DNA of 64,000 bases from Panopea generosa. Taxonomy: Eukaryota; Mollusca; Bivalvia; Adapedonta; Hiatellidae. Of the stretch, positions 11,212 to 22,169 are shown in pieces (position 1 is the first letter of the stretch; each line of letters opens with the position of its first letter). Below the pieces are notes generated by a model that was given only the letters and a program-made list of their open reading frames with translations, was not told the DNA's origin and searched no databases. The DNA lies in the NCBI GenBank assembly GCA_029582155.1, contig CM055901.1, positions 26,617,404-26,681,403 on the forward strand, written 5' to 3'. A program made the translations under genes and the position numbers.

Positions 11212-12040
11212 GATAATTTATAAAACTAGCAATATATCCCATCTCTCCTGACCAGAGACAACCAGAGTAACCATATTTATAACTCCATTAAACAGATATG
11301 AAGAGCGACAGTAAATAGAGTAAGAGCTAGGTAGTTTTCCCCTCCAAATTTTTGAAGTATTATTTGTTTAAACATTGTACTAATATTCTGTATCTTTAAC
11401 AGCAGCAAAAAGCTGTAGAATGTTGAAAACAAAAAACAAAAAAAAGGCTCATTTTGAAAAACAAAAGTACGACCATCTATATCTTAGTATAAGTTTTTTT
11501 TAACATATTTTTTTGTTTCCATCAAATTCATAGTTTGAAAATTTGTAAGTTTTTAGAAAACCAAACTCGATAGTAATAAACAAGATAGCCTGCATTCACG
11601 TTTCCAATTATGAATCAAACAAAGGTATGTTACGCAATGGACACTAAATAATAGAAACATCAGCTACAAATATTCTCGATAGCAGTTTTCCTGCTTTAAC
11701 TGAAAATCAGAACATTCTACTGAATTCGTCATTCTTAACATGACACCAAGACTAATTTATTGATAGATCATATAATTAGACCTAAAAACAATGAATTAGC
11801 TGTATAAATATACATGTGTCTCAATCTCAACACTGCATCAACTAGTTATATATTTCTATTTTATATAATATATACACAGTTTAAGATATTGTTGTTTTTT
11901 TTAAAAAAAAACAAAACAAAAAAAAAACAACAAAAAACATGACAAAAGTCCCTACACAATTCTGTCTCATATATGATTTGGCTTTAAGGCCATCAGAAAA
12001 AATAATAATAACACCTCTTCAGAAGCATGAGGAGACTGCG
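11212..12040. other. No gene recognised; possible LINE 5' region
   Basis: AT-rich DNA upstream of the LINE endonuclease. The first ~130 bases could be LINE leader sequence but no second copy exists here to compare. No ORF1-like protein is encoded on the minus strand. Confidence 0.35.
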
Positions 12041-12044
12041 ATGA

Positions 12045-12510
12045 ACAAAAATGGAGCTTATTTGAGATCCTATTTTTAGATCTACATGTTATATTCTATT
12101 TAAGAATCATTGAAACAAAAACAAAATTCAAGGTGCTCATTTAGGATAACAAAGAGTCTGAGATGCGTTTATGACCATCGTAAGATCAATATATCCAGGT
12201 GCATATTAATGACATATTTAAGATGCTATGTTTAGATCTACACGTAATATCCTATTTAAGAGTCCTTGAAGCGAAAAACGAAATTCAAGGTGCTCATTTA
12301 GGATAACAAAGAGACTGAGATGCGTTTACGACCATCGTAAGATCAATATGTCCGGTGCATCTCAATGACATATTTAAGATGCTATGTTTAGATCTACACG
12401 TAATATCCTATTTGAGAGTCCTTGAAGCGAAAAACGAAATTCAAGGTGCTCATTTAGGATAAAACAGAGAATGAGATGCATTTATGGCCATCATAAGATC
12501 AGTATATCCC
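12045..12510. repeat. Tandem array, ~156-bp unit, about 3 copies
   Basis: The block attcaaggtgctcatttagg recurs at 12,127, 12,284 and 12,440, giving periods of 157 and 156 bases. Other shared blocks are gatgctatgtttagatct, gagatgcgttta and catcgtaagatcaatat. Copies 2 and 3 are closest; copy 1 and the right edge are more diverged. No protein frame is maintained. Confidence 0.88.
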
Positions 12511-12696
12511 GTTCTTCTCAATATCGTTCTATATGCGCATGGAAACAGCATTATAGTGGTAGCTAATTTAAGAAAAACATAGTTAAGGAAATATACTATG
12601 TTACTGACATGAGAAAAACAGAAAGCAACACCCTTATATGTTCTGGCTTTACTAAATTTAAGTTACCTCTCTGTTCATAGCAAAAATAGTTAACCG

Positions 12697-12985
12697 GTTG
12701 TACATGCCAATGCATGCGTGCATACATATACACATACATACATACGTACGTACATACGCACACACATGCACACATGTGCACGTACATACGCAAAAACATT
12801 CGTACATATATACACACACACACGCACATACGTACCTACATAAGTGCATACGCACGCACATCTGTATATACGCACATACATACGCATATACGCCCGCACG
12901 TACGTTCATACATACGCACACACATACATACAAACGTACACACATACATATGTACATACATGCTTACGTGTATAAGTAAGTATTA
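12697..12985. repeat. Degenerate (ACATAC/ACGCAC)n microsatellite
   Basis: Imperfect purine-pyrimidine alternation made of acatac, acgcac and acgtac units. Open frames across it on both strands are low-complexity Tyr/His/Thr or Cys/Val/Tyr strings and are not genes. Alternating CA/CG-rich DNA of this kind can adopt Z-form, which is general knowledge and not shown here. Confidence 0.92.
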
Positions 12986-12989
12986 TTGA

Positions 12990-14045
12990 TCTTGAAGACA
13001 TCTAAGAAAAGTTGCTGAAAAATGTTTTCCCGTTATGGACACATTGATTTGTCAAAATGTAGCAAAATCCGTTTGTAAAAAGGAGTTTCCTAAAATTACT
13101 GACCCAATTGTTTCTCCCATTATTGTCTAGTATTTTAAGTATATAAAAACATTTTTTACATATTATAATTAGGCATATAAAATTTTAACAACAAAACTCA
13201 CTGCTGACCTTAAGCAGTGTCCGTATATCATTAAAACAATCGTTTTTGTCATTCGTTACATCATTTATATTTGAAACTATATAATTAAAAAAGTCATTTG
13301 TTAATTTTAACCTCAATGATTAATTTAAAAATAATTTGAACTATTTGAACAATTTACATGAATAGTATTAGCCTTAAAAACGATTATTGAAAAATCGACT
13401 TACTCTTTAATAAATTATGTAAATTTTTTTAAAAATTAAAATTATTCAATTAATATTAATTGCGATGGATCGGGCACAAATGTTATTGTTATGCCAAGGC
13501 TTTATCTTCTGGATCGAATAAAGTCGTAGTTTTCAAGAGACATTTTGAAAAAAAAAGAACATTTTTATAACGGCTAAAAATGTCCACAAGTTCAAATTGG
13601 ATAAAATGTTTGTTTTAACAGCGAGAAGGTAAATAAATCAGCTGAAAACCATCAGTTAACTATCTTGATTCAATAAGCAAAGTTTAAGGAAAATCAGGAA
13701 ACAATTTTTTTTGCCAAATTTCAGTTTTGTGACTGTCGTAGCTATAATAATTTTGCATTGAAATCGGCATTTATGAAGCTATGGATTGATGTGAAAAATC
13801 CGTTTTTTTTTATAATTTCTAATAAAGTTGTGAACTTAAAAAAAATCACATATCATATATTACCCTATTGTTATAAGCTTACGTGCAAAAACAAGTTTTC
13901 AAATAAACATAAAACTGTTAAAAATATGTTTCTTCAGAAGACAGGATGGGCATGGTTGGATTTGCGTGGCTTATATTATGATATAAGGTAGAAGAATATA
14001 GGTCGTAAAACTAAATGAACGAAAAACTTTTTTTAAGTTTACTAA
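12990..14045. other. No gene recognised
   Basis: Very AT-rich DNA. A 77-codon frame at 13,758-13,991 has a random-looking, lysine- and phenylalanine-rich composition and no flanking signals. Confidence 0.45.
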
Positions 14046-14051
14046 AGTAGC

Positions 14052-14575
14052 CTGTTCCTGTTAGCAGCTCTGTCGGTAGTCAGTCCGACTATCAAACCAG
14101 GGTCGTGAGTTTGAATCCCCATCTGGCCAATCTCCTTGATGATTGATATACAACATTACGCCTCATTGTCATTTGTTGTATGGTGTTTATCGACGCTTCT
14201 AACAATGTTTCAGTTATATCGTGACAGTTTCTGCTTGAGACAGTATTCCAAGCACTGCCACACTAGAGTTTCATACCGCCGACACACGGTACGATACCCC
14301 ACCCAGTCACATTATACCAACACCGACTAACTATCCTCTTAATGCGGAATGCCAAGCATAGGAACTTGTAGTACCATTTTCCACCCATATGACCGGGCTG
14401 GCAATTGAAGCCAGGACCTTCGGCATGCAAGGTAGACGCTATAACACATAAACAAGCACCGCTGATTCAAGAGTAAAATGTATCAGTTACTAACGGAGAT
14501 GAGTGTACTGGATGACAGGAAAGAGTAATTAGGTTTACCGATCGTCTGTTATAAAACTGATGCTAAATAATTAAA
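14052..14575 (+). mobile_element. SINE family A, copy 2, split by an insertion
   Basis: The head (gtcgtgagtttgaatcccc) and the following gatgattgatatacaaca match the family A copies at 3.5 and 24.3 kb up to about 14,180. The family A body then resumes near 14,456 with accgctgattcaagag and ends with actgatgctaaataatt near 14,570. The intervening ~275 bases match a different SINE-like family in the opposite orientation, so this is a nested insertion. Confidence 0.78.
14182..14455 (-). mobile_element. SINE-like family B, copy 1, nested
   Basis: Read on the minus strand this has a tRNA-like head: gtctaccttgcatgccga followed by a B-box-like ggcttcaattgcc. The body on plus includes gcggaatgccaagcatagg and agtaccattttccac, which correspond to gttgaatgccaagg and agtactgtttttatt near 20.1 kb. 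It interrupts a family A SINE. Clear target-site duplications were not found. Confidence 0.6.
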
Positions 14576-14579
14576 CAAA

Positions 14580-15440
14580 GTATAATGTATCTGAACATTT
14601 TAAATACTGTTATCAATTTACTTTAAAGTTCTACAAATTAATGAAAGAAAGCATTTTAAGAATTGGTACACATCATAATTATTTATGTGACCAGTGAAAC
14701 ACGTTTTTTTAGAAATTCCATAAAATTTTACAATATAACGGTTAATATATTAATATGCAAGTCTGGTGTCGATTCTGTGATATATTAAGAAGCAGGATCG
14801 GACAGGGTGATCAGAAATGCTAACATTGTGTCTATAGCTCATATCAGCTAATGGGTGACGGAAAAGCAATATATTTTGTACTTTTGATTTTTTATTTTTA
14901 CATATGACTATAAACATTACAAGAAACAATAAGCTGTCAACAAACAAATACAATCTACAGTATATACATACAGTTATATGACAAGTCAAACATGTTTTTA
15001 CCACATTTGGTGTTTACAAGATTATTAATTACACCAGACAATAAATGGTTAAAAGTTTACTATTTCAAAGTGAAACAGTCAGATTAAGATGAAAGATTTC
15101 GCCGAATAAAATAATATTATGTCAAATCTGAATAAATGTGCATGTGTGCGTTTGTTGTATTTAAGGTTAATACACGCACAAGTTGATTTTATTGATTAAT
15201 AATAACTATATCAGTTATTAATTAATACAATGAAGTCGTTGGTTTCAGGGATGATGTTTAAAGAAATCATTGATGGCAGGATGGGCGATAGACAAAAATA
15301 CGATCAGATAGCTGACTTGAACCTTCGACTCATATGATCTAACGAGAGGTCGAAGAGGGCTTTACCTTAAATCAACTGATTAACCAATCATTTCCATTTG
15401 ATGGACTAAGCCTATAAGTGGCTTATAGATCAACAAAATG
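14580..15440. other. No gene recognised
   Basis: AT-rich DNA. A weak B-box-like motif on the minus strand near 15,325 was considered but has no convincing partner. No domain-bearing frame. Confidence 0.4.
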
Positions 15441-15444
15441 AAAA

Positions 15445-15640
15445 TTATCCATTTTCCCAAAGCATGTCCATGTAAAATCAAAGTGTCCATACTTGCTCCT
15501 AATAGACCCTAACCACTTTATTTAAATAAACTTACACTAAATATGAACAAATTTGGCTATAAATCAGTTCACGAAAATATAATTTTGTAAATTTCATAAT
15601 TGTACACCTTTTGGATAATAAGTTGCACTGTAATAAAGGA
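15445..15640. repeat. Possible dispersed repeat fragment
   Basis: The block aaatatgaacaaatttggct and its surroundings resemble aaatatgaatagatttgact at about 16,770, including a neighbouring 'gaccctaaccac' / 'cccctgctgaccac' context. The two segments flank the tandem-core region between them. Evidence is limited to this pairwise resemblance. Confidence 0.35.
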
Positions 15641-15789
15641 CCTTGTCTCAACTGTAGCGACTACATAATAGTTCACATCTCAAAATAAAAATAATCACTT
15701 AAAAGATAATAAGAACAGTCCATAAGACAGTGCGTTTGTCTATTCAAATCATCTGTCACAAAACTACCAACTTTGATTGTGACTGGTGA

Positions 15790-16460
15790 CCAAGCTAAGT
15801 AAACAAGAGTTGTCTCACTTATTTAACTGAGATTACTCTTTTATCTGCAAATCCGCATATGAAGTTTCAATCCAAAGCATGCAATGACCGCTGAGCAATA
15901 TACTTTTACCATAGTTTCAAAGTCAAACAATGGCTATAATTTGCAAAGAAATCCGACAAGAGGTATCCCACTTTTCATAACTACAAATTAAGCTTTACAT
16001 AAAGTTTCAATTAAATACATTGAGTGGATGGTGAGATATGGACTTGATTGTACCTGCATGTAAAACTTTAACCAGAATTTCTAAGTCAAACAAGATCAAT
16101 AATTTGCATTATATTTAAGCAAGAGTTATATAACTTGCTTATTGTAGAAGTTTTAATCAAAAACATTGAGTGAGTGGTGAGATATGAGGTACTTGCAAGC
16201 AAAATTTTAACCAGAATTGCTATGTTAAACAAGGGTAATATTTTTGCATTATATTCAAGCATGAGTTATCTAACCTAGTTATTGTAAAAGGTTTGAGGTT
16301 TTAAGTTTTATGTGAGGTTTTAAGCAAAAACATCGAGTGATTTGTGAGCTACAGCCTTGCATGCAAAACTTTAATGAAGGTGTGACGCCAACTGCGACGA
16401 TTGGGCGAGTAGAATATCTTTCCTTATTCTCCGAGGTCAAGCTAGAAATGAGAATTCATT
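15790..16460. repeat. Tandem-core dispersed element, ~140-bp units, ~4 copies
   Basis: Related blocks recur: gtttcaatccaaagcatg (15,867), gtttcaattaaatacattg (16,003), gttttaatcaaaaacattg (16,150) and gttttaagcaaaaacatc (about 16,317), so spacing is 136-167 bases. Each is followed by a gagatatg-type block and by ttaaccagaattt in the middle copies. The right end has a non-repeated flank around gacgattgggcgagtagaat. The architecture of a few core repeats plus unique flanks is like other mollusc tandem-core elements. Confidence 0.65.
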
Positions 16461-16689
16461 GTTTTCAAGTACTCCTATCCTATGTAAAAATCATGAGAAG
16501 TTCTGAAGAATATTTCTGAAATTTGACAATTCTATCCCTTGCTGATCTATTTTGAATATCAAAACACTTTTATTGAATCTACTCTAGTCATTATGTTCAA
16601 CCTCAAGATTACTAAAACGATAATTAAAATTGAATGGAAAAAGAGAATTTTCTGATTTCCACAAAGTGCTTTCAAATACAAATCAAACT

Positions 16690-16880
16690 CTCTTGACTGG
16701 GCTCCTGTAAACCATAGCAGCTATATTTAAACAAAGTTAAAATCCGTATTCGTAGGGATCATTTAAACCAAATATGAATAGATTTGACTAATCAGATTTT
16801 GAGAGGATTTTTCAAAATTCTCAGATTCATCCTTTTTGGGCCCCTGCTGACCACTTTTTGATATTACATACCCTTTAAAG
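16690..16880. repeat. Possible dispersed repeat fragment, partner of 15.45 kb
   Basis: Contains aaatatgaatagatttgact and gggcccctgctgaccac, resembling the segment at 15,445-15,640. No boundaries are visible. Confidence 0.33.
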
Positions 16881-16954
16881 GAACCAGTCTCATCTGTTAT
16901 GACCAAGCTACGCTCTTATTCTTTCTGAATAGGGTAATATTTATTGCTTAGTAA

Positions 16955-17110
16955 GTTTTATTAGGGAAGGCAGCGAATAGACCAATTCTACTTCAGCAAA
17001 TATCTGGCAAACTTTCTTACATAAAATGTTGGGTCCAAGCTAGGCTCAAACCAATAACCTCAGTCACGACAGATAAGTATTCTTAGACGAAGGCGACTAA
17101 GATCGTTTGT
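16955..17110 (-). mobile_element. SINE-like family C, copy 1
   Basis: On the minus strand a tRNA-like head (gttattggtttgagcctagc as B box region) leads into aagaaagtttgccagatat. The copy at 18,822-18,962 has the same order: gtaggttcgagtcctgc, then agaaagtttgccagtgac. Both are old and diverged. Confidence 0.6.
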
Positions 17111-17311
17111 CTCACTAAGAGCTTCTGCACTTTTTAAATATAGAAGAAAAATGAATGTTACTACATGAGTACAAAGCCTTGCATCTTATATTTTTGCATC
17201 TTGTTTAATTAATTCAATAATAAATGAGCATTAAGTTAATGTCCAAACTTTATTGTGATATATTGATACACTGCCGCTAAATCTTAAATTTGTTTTTATC
17301 ATTGTGTGTTG

Positions 17312-17480
17312 GTTGGGCATTAGTGTAGTGGATAGCGTGTACGATGCTCAAACCAGAGGTTTTGGGTTTGACTGATTCCAAGTTTGACACTAAACCTCTT
17401 AAAAAACAAAACTCAGATGCGGACTCGAGAACGGTTATAATAAAAGCTCTGAGCTCTTCGTAATAAAGTTTAAAGAAATT
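17312..17480 (+). mobile_element. SINE family D, copy 1
   Basis: An A-box-like attagtgtagtggatagcg and a decayed B box (gttttgggtttgactgatt) are followed by gatgcggactcgagaacgg and aaaagctctgagctcttcg. The better preserved copy at 56,218-56,400 has tagtgtaatggatagggtg, ttcgggttcgattccccgg and aagcggactcgagagcgg. Confidence 0.7.
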
Positions 17481-17974
17481 ATTAAAAACTTATATATTGG
17501 TGAAATTAAAACAAAGATCACATAAGAAAAAGCATGAATGATTGGGATTCACAAGTTAATTTTATTCAACTTATCTCAAAATACAATACACAATATCTAT
17601 GAATACAACTGAACATATAAAGAAAAAATTCAGATTTGAATCACACTTTAAATGTAATAATATCATTTCCATTTAAATTAGAAGCATAGTAATACTGGAT
17701 TTAACAACAACCATAAGACGAAACTGTGATGGCAGTTTCCGTTCTTATTTATGACACTGAGGTTTTCATAATGTAGTGGAAAGCTGGACAACATAAACAT
17801 GTATTACATAGAGCATGTCCATGGAATCAAATAACAATAACAGATTTTAAATGGAATATATCAGGATAGTTCAAAATGTTTAGTTATGTCATGTACTTGA
17901 AGCGAATATATTCAGTGTTATTTTAAAATTTTAGAATGAGCTATAAACATTTTTTTTCTAATATACAATGCCTA

Positions 17975-18200
17975 TACTATACTCATTGACTCACTTTATT
18001 GCCAAAGAAAACATGCCAAAATAATATATTGAAAAGGTCTTTCCTAACTTGGGCTCTGACCCTAGGTTAGACTAATATAGATTTCCGACTTAAAATAGCA
18101 ATATATTTTGTGACGTATTAAATGAGTCGCGTAATGTCATTTTGATTTCAATTTGATCCATTTTATAAATTAACATGTAGTAAAAATTGTTTCGTCTTCG
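17975..18200 (+). repeat. Dispersed repeat family H, copy 1
   Basis: A ~210-base segment shares ordered blocks with 34,062-34,275: tcctaacttgggct, aggttagactaatatagat, gcaatatattttgtgacg and tattaaatgagtcg. A shorter piece with aatgagtcacgtgatttc lies near 24.88 kb. There is no tRNA-like head. It may be a MITE or LINE 3' fragment; termini were not defined. Confidence 0.68.
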
Positions 18201-18351
18201 AAAGGGTCAGAATGATAATGAGAAGGTTGTCAAACATTATTTTAATGCTATTTTAGAAAGTGGATTTCGTTTCAAGTTTACCACTCCAAAAACATATCGA
18301 ATTTGCCACGTTTAGGTGGATTTGACATACTAAACTATCGGATTATTCGAC

Positions 18352-18700
18352 TGACTTGGGTTTGTTCGTCAAAGGTCAAGGTCACATCTCCGTCCGTCTG
18401 TCCGCTGCTGTCTGGATCTTATATTCTTTTAAATAAGTTGTTATATGATAATTCGGCACACATATCTAACTAAGACAAGATGGTGTGTCAAGCGAATGAC
18501 AAGGGTCTGTTCTTCAAAGTTCAAGGTCACAGCTCCGTCCGTCCGTCCACTGCTGTTCGGATCGTATCTTCTTTAGTTGTGTTTGGATTTTTAAATAAAT
18601 TTGCACGAATGCTAACCAGCCCAAGACGATGTGTCATGCGAATGAGTTGGGTCTGTTCATCAAAGATGTTTTTTTCTTTTGTTTTGGAGTTATAACTTAC
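18352..18700. repeat. Tandem-core element, ~145-bp unit, ~2.4 copies
   Basis: The block gggtctgttc (or gggtttgttc) recurs at 18,358, 18,503 and 18,649, so the period is 145-146 bases. It is followed by caaaggtcaaggtcaca and a ccgtccgtccg run in the first two copies. Unit 2 also carries ccaagacgatgtgtcatgcg. The GTCC-rich microsatellite inside each core unit resembles that of the 20.3-21.1 kb element, which suggests the same structural class. Confidence 0.8.
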
Positions 18701-18821
18701 ATATTTATGATTCGACTTAGAATACATCACACCAGTACTCACTGGGAAAAGACACTGTGTCATATAGGTTATATATGGCGTAAATTTATCTTTTAAAACC
18801 TAAGAATGAATATTGGTATAA

Positions 18822-18962
18822 GTACCAATCTTCCGCAAGTCACTGGCAAACTTTCTCACATAACGGTTTTGGACCGAGCAGGACTCGAACCTACGACGTT
18901 AGTGGTGAGAAGTAAGTGGGTTTGAGATGGCACCTAAGATCACTTGGCCACGGAGGACCCAT
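18822..18962 (-). mobile_element. SINE-like family C, copy 2
   Basis: Minus-strand tRNA-like head with an A-box region (tggccaagtgatcttaggtg) and B box in gtaggttcgagtcctgctcg, then ggtccaaaaccgttatgtg and gaaagtttgccagtgac, ending cttgcggaagattgg. The last motif links it to the tail fragments at 52.2 and 63.1 kb. Confidence 0.72.
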
Positions 18963-19049
18963 ATGCAAGCAAAATAAAAATCTGGCAAAAAAATAGCTTC
19001 CTACCTACCAACATGAAATATACAGGATCAGAGCACAGCAAACAAATAT

Positions 19050-19170
19050 TTTTTAGGGATGGCATTATCCGTTGTACTCCACTTGGCTTATAGAGCTAAT
19101 TAATCTCACAACCACGTACCTCTCTGCTAAAGTTGTCGGTTCGAACCAAGCTCTGGTAAAACACAAAACT
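19050..19170 (+). repeat. Possible diverged tRNA-like SINE head
   Basis: A B-box-like gtcggttcgaaccaagc lies about 45 bases after a weak A-box-like stretch. No second copy with the same body was found in this window, so this is a suggestion only. Confidence 0.35.
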
Positions 19171-19269
19171 TGTGTATGTGAAAATGCAGTATTTTCATTC
19201 TACTACCAAACTAATAGAGGATTCTCAAGTATGAAATGCCTTGTTTTGCATCATTCTAATGTCATGTAA

Positions 19270-19530
19270 AGAAAATATTAGAATCATAAAGAAGTTTCTG
19301 TATTTCTGTATAAAAAAACCCTAAGCACTGGTTATTATGCTACTTTAAGAATGCCAAGTTAGGTTCTGTGCCCAACATTCGATATTGCCTGGGTGAAACA
19401 TGCCACTACAAGTTTAAGTCATAATACAATATTTTTACAACAGTTGTTAATAATAATTGCTCTATACTTTAAACTAAGCTAAACAGTAAGAAAATGAAAA
19501 TAATTAACTTCAATGAAAGTTACAATCATA
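19270..19530. other. No feature recognised
   Basis: AT-rich, no repeat or coding signal. Confidence 0.4.
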
Positions 19531-19532
<2 letters not shown>

Positions 19533-19592
<60 letters not shown>

Positions 19593-19608
19593 GTCTGTCT
19601 GTCTGTTT
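19533..19608. repeat. (GTCT)n microsatellite
   Basis: About 18 tetranucleotide repeats with one interruption. The coding frame across it (Val-Cys-Leu-Ser strings) is an artefact of the repeat. Confidence 0.97.
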
Positions 19609-20084
19609 CTCAGTTGGATAAGAATAGCATCTCACACTGGATTTCAAAATACTTCCAGTGAAACATACAAGCACCCGTATATGTGTTTCGTCGAGAATGA
19701 GGCCTTTCTTAGAAAAAAAAGTTTACTGTACTCCTACCTACTCGCTAAAAATTGCAGTTACTCATTTTTTTTATATTGAATTTCAAAGAAAATGACTGAA
19801 AAATCAAAATCTGGCAATAAAAGCTACATATTTCAACACACAGCAAACAAACATTTTAAGGATAGCCTTGTGTGCAATATGGGTTCATTCAATAGACCGG
19901 TTTCCGAAGTTAGCTCACAGGGTGATGTGGGGAGTTTAGTTACTTCTACTTATGCTCAGGATTGGGTCGCAGCGTTAATACGTGTTTCTGTTGGTATGTT
20001 CTCCCATTGAACTTCTATAGTACAGGTTATCGGTTCTTCAGCGTCCATGTAAGCTAAGCAGGTAAAGCTTTGTTCACGGGGGTT

Positions 20085-20240
20085 GTCTGCAGTCAATCTT
20101 CTAAATGTTGAATGCCAAGGGGAGAATATTCTAGTACTGTTTTTATTTTTTTTGTATAACCCGACAGGGTATCGAACAAAATATATATTCCGCATGCATG
20201 GCGGACGTTCTACCACTAGACCACCACTGCGGACTACTAC
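20085..20240 (-). mobile_element. SINE-like family B, copy 2
   Basis: On the minus strand a well-formed head reads gtggtctagtggtagaacg (A box) and ttgttcgataccctgtcgg (B box) separated by an extra AT stretch. The body on plus, gttgaatgccaaggg and ctagtactg, matches the nested family B copy at 14.2-14.45 kb. The element may extend left of 20,085 but homology there was not established. Confidence 0.62.
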
Positions 20241-20285
20241 ATTGTAGAAGCAGGGGGGTCCTGACGAAATAAAGAGGGGATATAA

Positions 20286-20286
<1 letters not shown>

Positions 20287-20360
<74 letters not shown>

Positions 20361-20362
20361 CG
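20287..20362. repeat. (GTCT)n microsatellite at element edge
   Basis: About 18 GTCT repeats that run directly into the first 342-base unit of the following element; the microsatellite is therefore part of that element's structure. Confidence 0.95.
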
Positions 20363-21067
20363 TACGTCTGGAGCAGCACTTGTGGGTTGAGTTGCCAGTA
20401 CAGAATGGACTTGTGGGTTTTTTTGGTACTTGTGGGGTGAAATGTTCACCCCACAAGTGCGAATACCCGTGCAAATGGCATTGTGGGGTTAATTTAATTT
20501 TCTTCACATTTTTCTTTTACTTTTTTTCACCTTTTTTCATTCTTTTTTAGTGTCATTAGGGTTGGATCTCAAGGTTTATGATATTAGGGTTAGAAAGAAA
20601 ATAGTTTTTGTTTTGTTTTCTGAAAAAAAAGATGTTTTATAACATATCAAAACCTCACCCCACAACTACACTTCCACAAGAACGTCCGTCCGTCCGTCCG
20701 TCCGTACGTCTGGAGCAGCACTTGTGGGTTGAGTTGCCAATACAGAATGGACTTGTGTTTTTTTTTGGTACTTGTGGGGTGCAATGTTCACCCCACAAGT
20801 GCGAATACCCGTGCAAATGGCATTGTGGGGTTAATTTAATTTACTTCACATTTTTCTTTTACATTTTTTTCACCTTTTTTCATTCTTTTTTAGTGTTATT
20901 AGGGTTGGATCTCAAGGTTTGTGATATTAGGGTTAGAAAGAAAATAGTTTTTGTTTTGTTTTATGAAAAAAAAAGAAGTTTTATAACATATCAAAACCTC
21001 ACCCCACAACATCACTTCCACAAGAACGTCCGTCCGTCCGTCCGTCCGTCCGTCCGTCTGTCTGTCT
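20361..21067. repeat. Tandem 342-bp units with a 14-bp palindrome and GTCC tracts
   Basis: The block cgtacgtctggagcagcact starts at 20,361 and again at 20,703, giving a period of 342 bases, and the two units are almost identical. Each carries a strong inverted repeat: in unit 1 acttgtggggtgaa (20,428-20,441) and its exact complement (20,445-20,458) flank a 3-base loop; unit 2 has a single mismatch in the stem. Each unit ends in cctcaccccacaac, ccacaagaacgtcc and a (CGTC)n run; the right edge closes with another GTCC/GTCT run at about 21,030-21,067. No protein is encoded. The arrangement of core repeats bounded by tetranucleotide tracts recalls mollusc pearl/Helentron-type elements, but no hairpin terminus was identified. 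Confidence 0.85.
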
Positions 21068-21269
21068 GACAGTTAATCTGATGTTTTGGACAGTGTTTGG
21101 CGCACAGTGAATAAGAAAAATGAAAGAATAAATACAGGAATGGAGAATACAATCAGTGTGATAGGGTAAATTCAGAAGTCTCTTTAATCAGAAAGTAGAC
21201 ATAGCCAGATTAGAATAGGTGTTGATGGATAGCTTTCTTCATATTTGTAACAGGACGGGAAAAATATTC

Positions 21270-21440
21270 AGCCAGTCTGGTACTTAAAACCATTCGCTAA
21301 CAAGACGAATGCTTTACTGACTGAGCTAGTGGGACTGCACACATGTATTTCTCTACTAACAGGTTAAGAACACACTGTGACAAAGTCCCCGACAAACTGG
21401 AATTCTTCCCTGACTAGAGTCCAAAGAATCATGTGAATAC
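21270..21440 (-). mobile_element. SINE family E, copy 1
   Basis: On plus the head reads accattcgctaacaagacg and gaatgctttactgactgag, which on the minus strand is a tRNA-like head. It is followed by catgtatttctctactaac and acacactgtgaca. The same order occurs at 21.69 kb and 46.49 kb. Confidence 0.7.
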
Positions 21441-21689
21441 CGCTCAGAATATATATAAGTAACAGTCCCACATTGGACGACAATGCAAAAAAAGACAAAC
21501 AATGCAGCCAGTCGGAATGAGCTTAAGCTGACATATATTGTAATTATGTGACAATTTATTCCCCTACAAATTTGAAATTCGTCTCTGAATTTTCAACGGC
21601 GGATCTACTCTTTAAAAACCTGGCTCCACACGTTTCTTGGAACACGGCTGTGTAAATCACAGTTCCACATTGAGTGCCAATGCAACATG

Positions 21690-21845
21690 ACGAGAAAATA
21701 TGAAGCCATTCAGGGACTTGTACCTGTGACCGTTAAACTTTGTTAACAGGACGAATTCTGGTAGCCATACATGCTGACATACATTTCTCAACTTACATGT
21801 TTCGTACACACTGTGATATTCGGATTGGGATATTCGATCTATTGA
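21690..21845 (-). mobile_element. SINE family E, copy 2
   Basis: Contains ttgtacctgtgaccgtta, a degenerate gcgaatgctctactgact-type head (here gacgaattctggtagcc), atacatttctcaactta and cgtacacactgtgat in the order seen in copies 1 and 3. More diverged than the others. Confidence 0.58.
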
Positions 21846-22169
21846 AAACAACATATAAAAAACGGTACCTATATGTCTCGCGGTAAACAAACTCTTCAAG
21901 TGTGCGATTACTTGAATAGATCTATGGTGCGTCGTATTGTCACATGAATAGTTGAAAATGATTGTAAAGGAAGACAACATACAGAACTCGCGTGTGGGGA
22001 GACTCGGGAGAAAGAAAAGTGAATGTAGTGTGTCGGTCTGTGATAGCCATAAACCAGTTTATGGGAGCAGTAAGTTGGCAACACTTGTTCAAAAGCTTTA
22101 CTTGATTACCCAGTACGTTGTACTCCACGATGTTGCCTCGTTGAAGGTCGAACTACAACTCCACTGTTG

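Noticed and set aside
15300..15400. tRNA-like SINE head on the minus strand
   Set aside because: Only a B-box-like gaaggttcaagtcagc is visible; no A box at the right distance and no second copy.
19956..20507. 183-codon minus-strand frame with Thr-Asp-Arg-Gln repeats
   Set aside because: It is made by the GTCT microsatellite and the SINE and 342-bp units beside it; no domain.
20608..21069. 153-codon plus-strand frame across the 342-bp units
   Set aside because: Composition is that of the T-rich unit and GTCC runs; it spans repeat borders without a start context.
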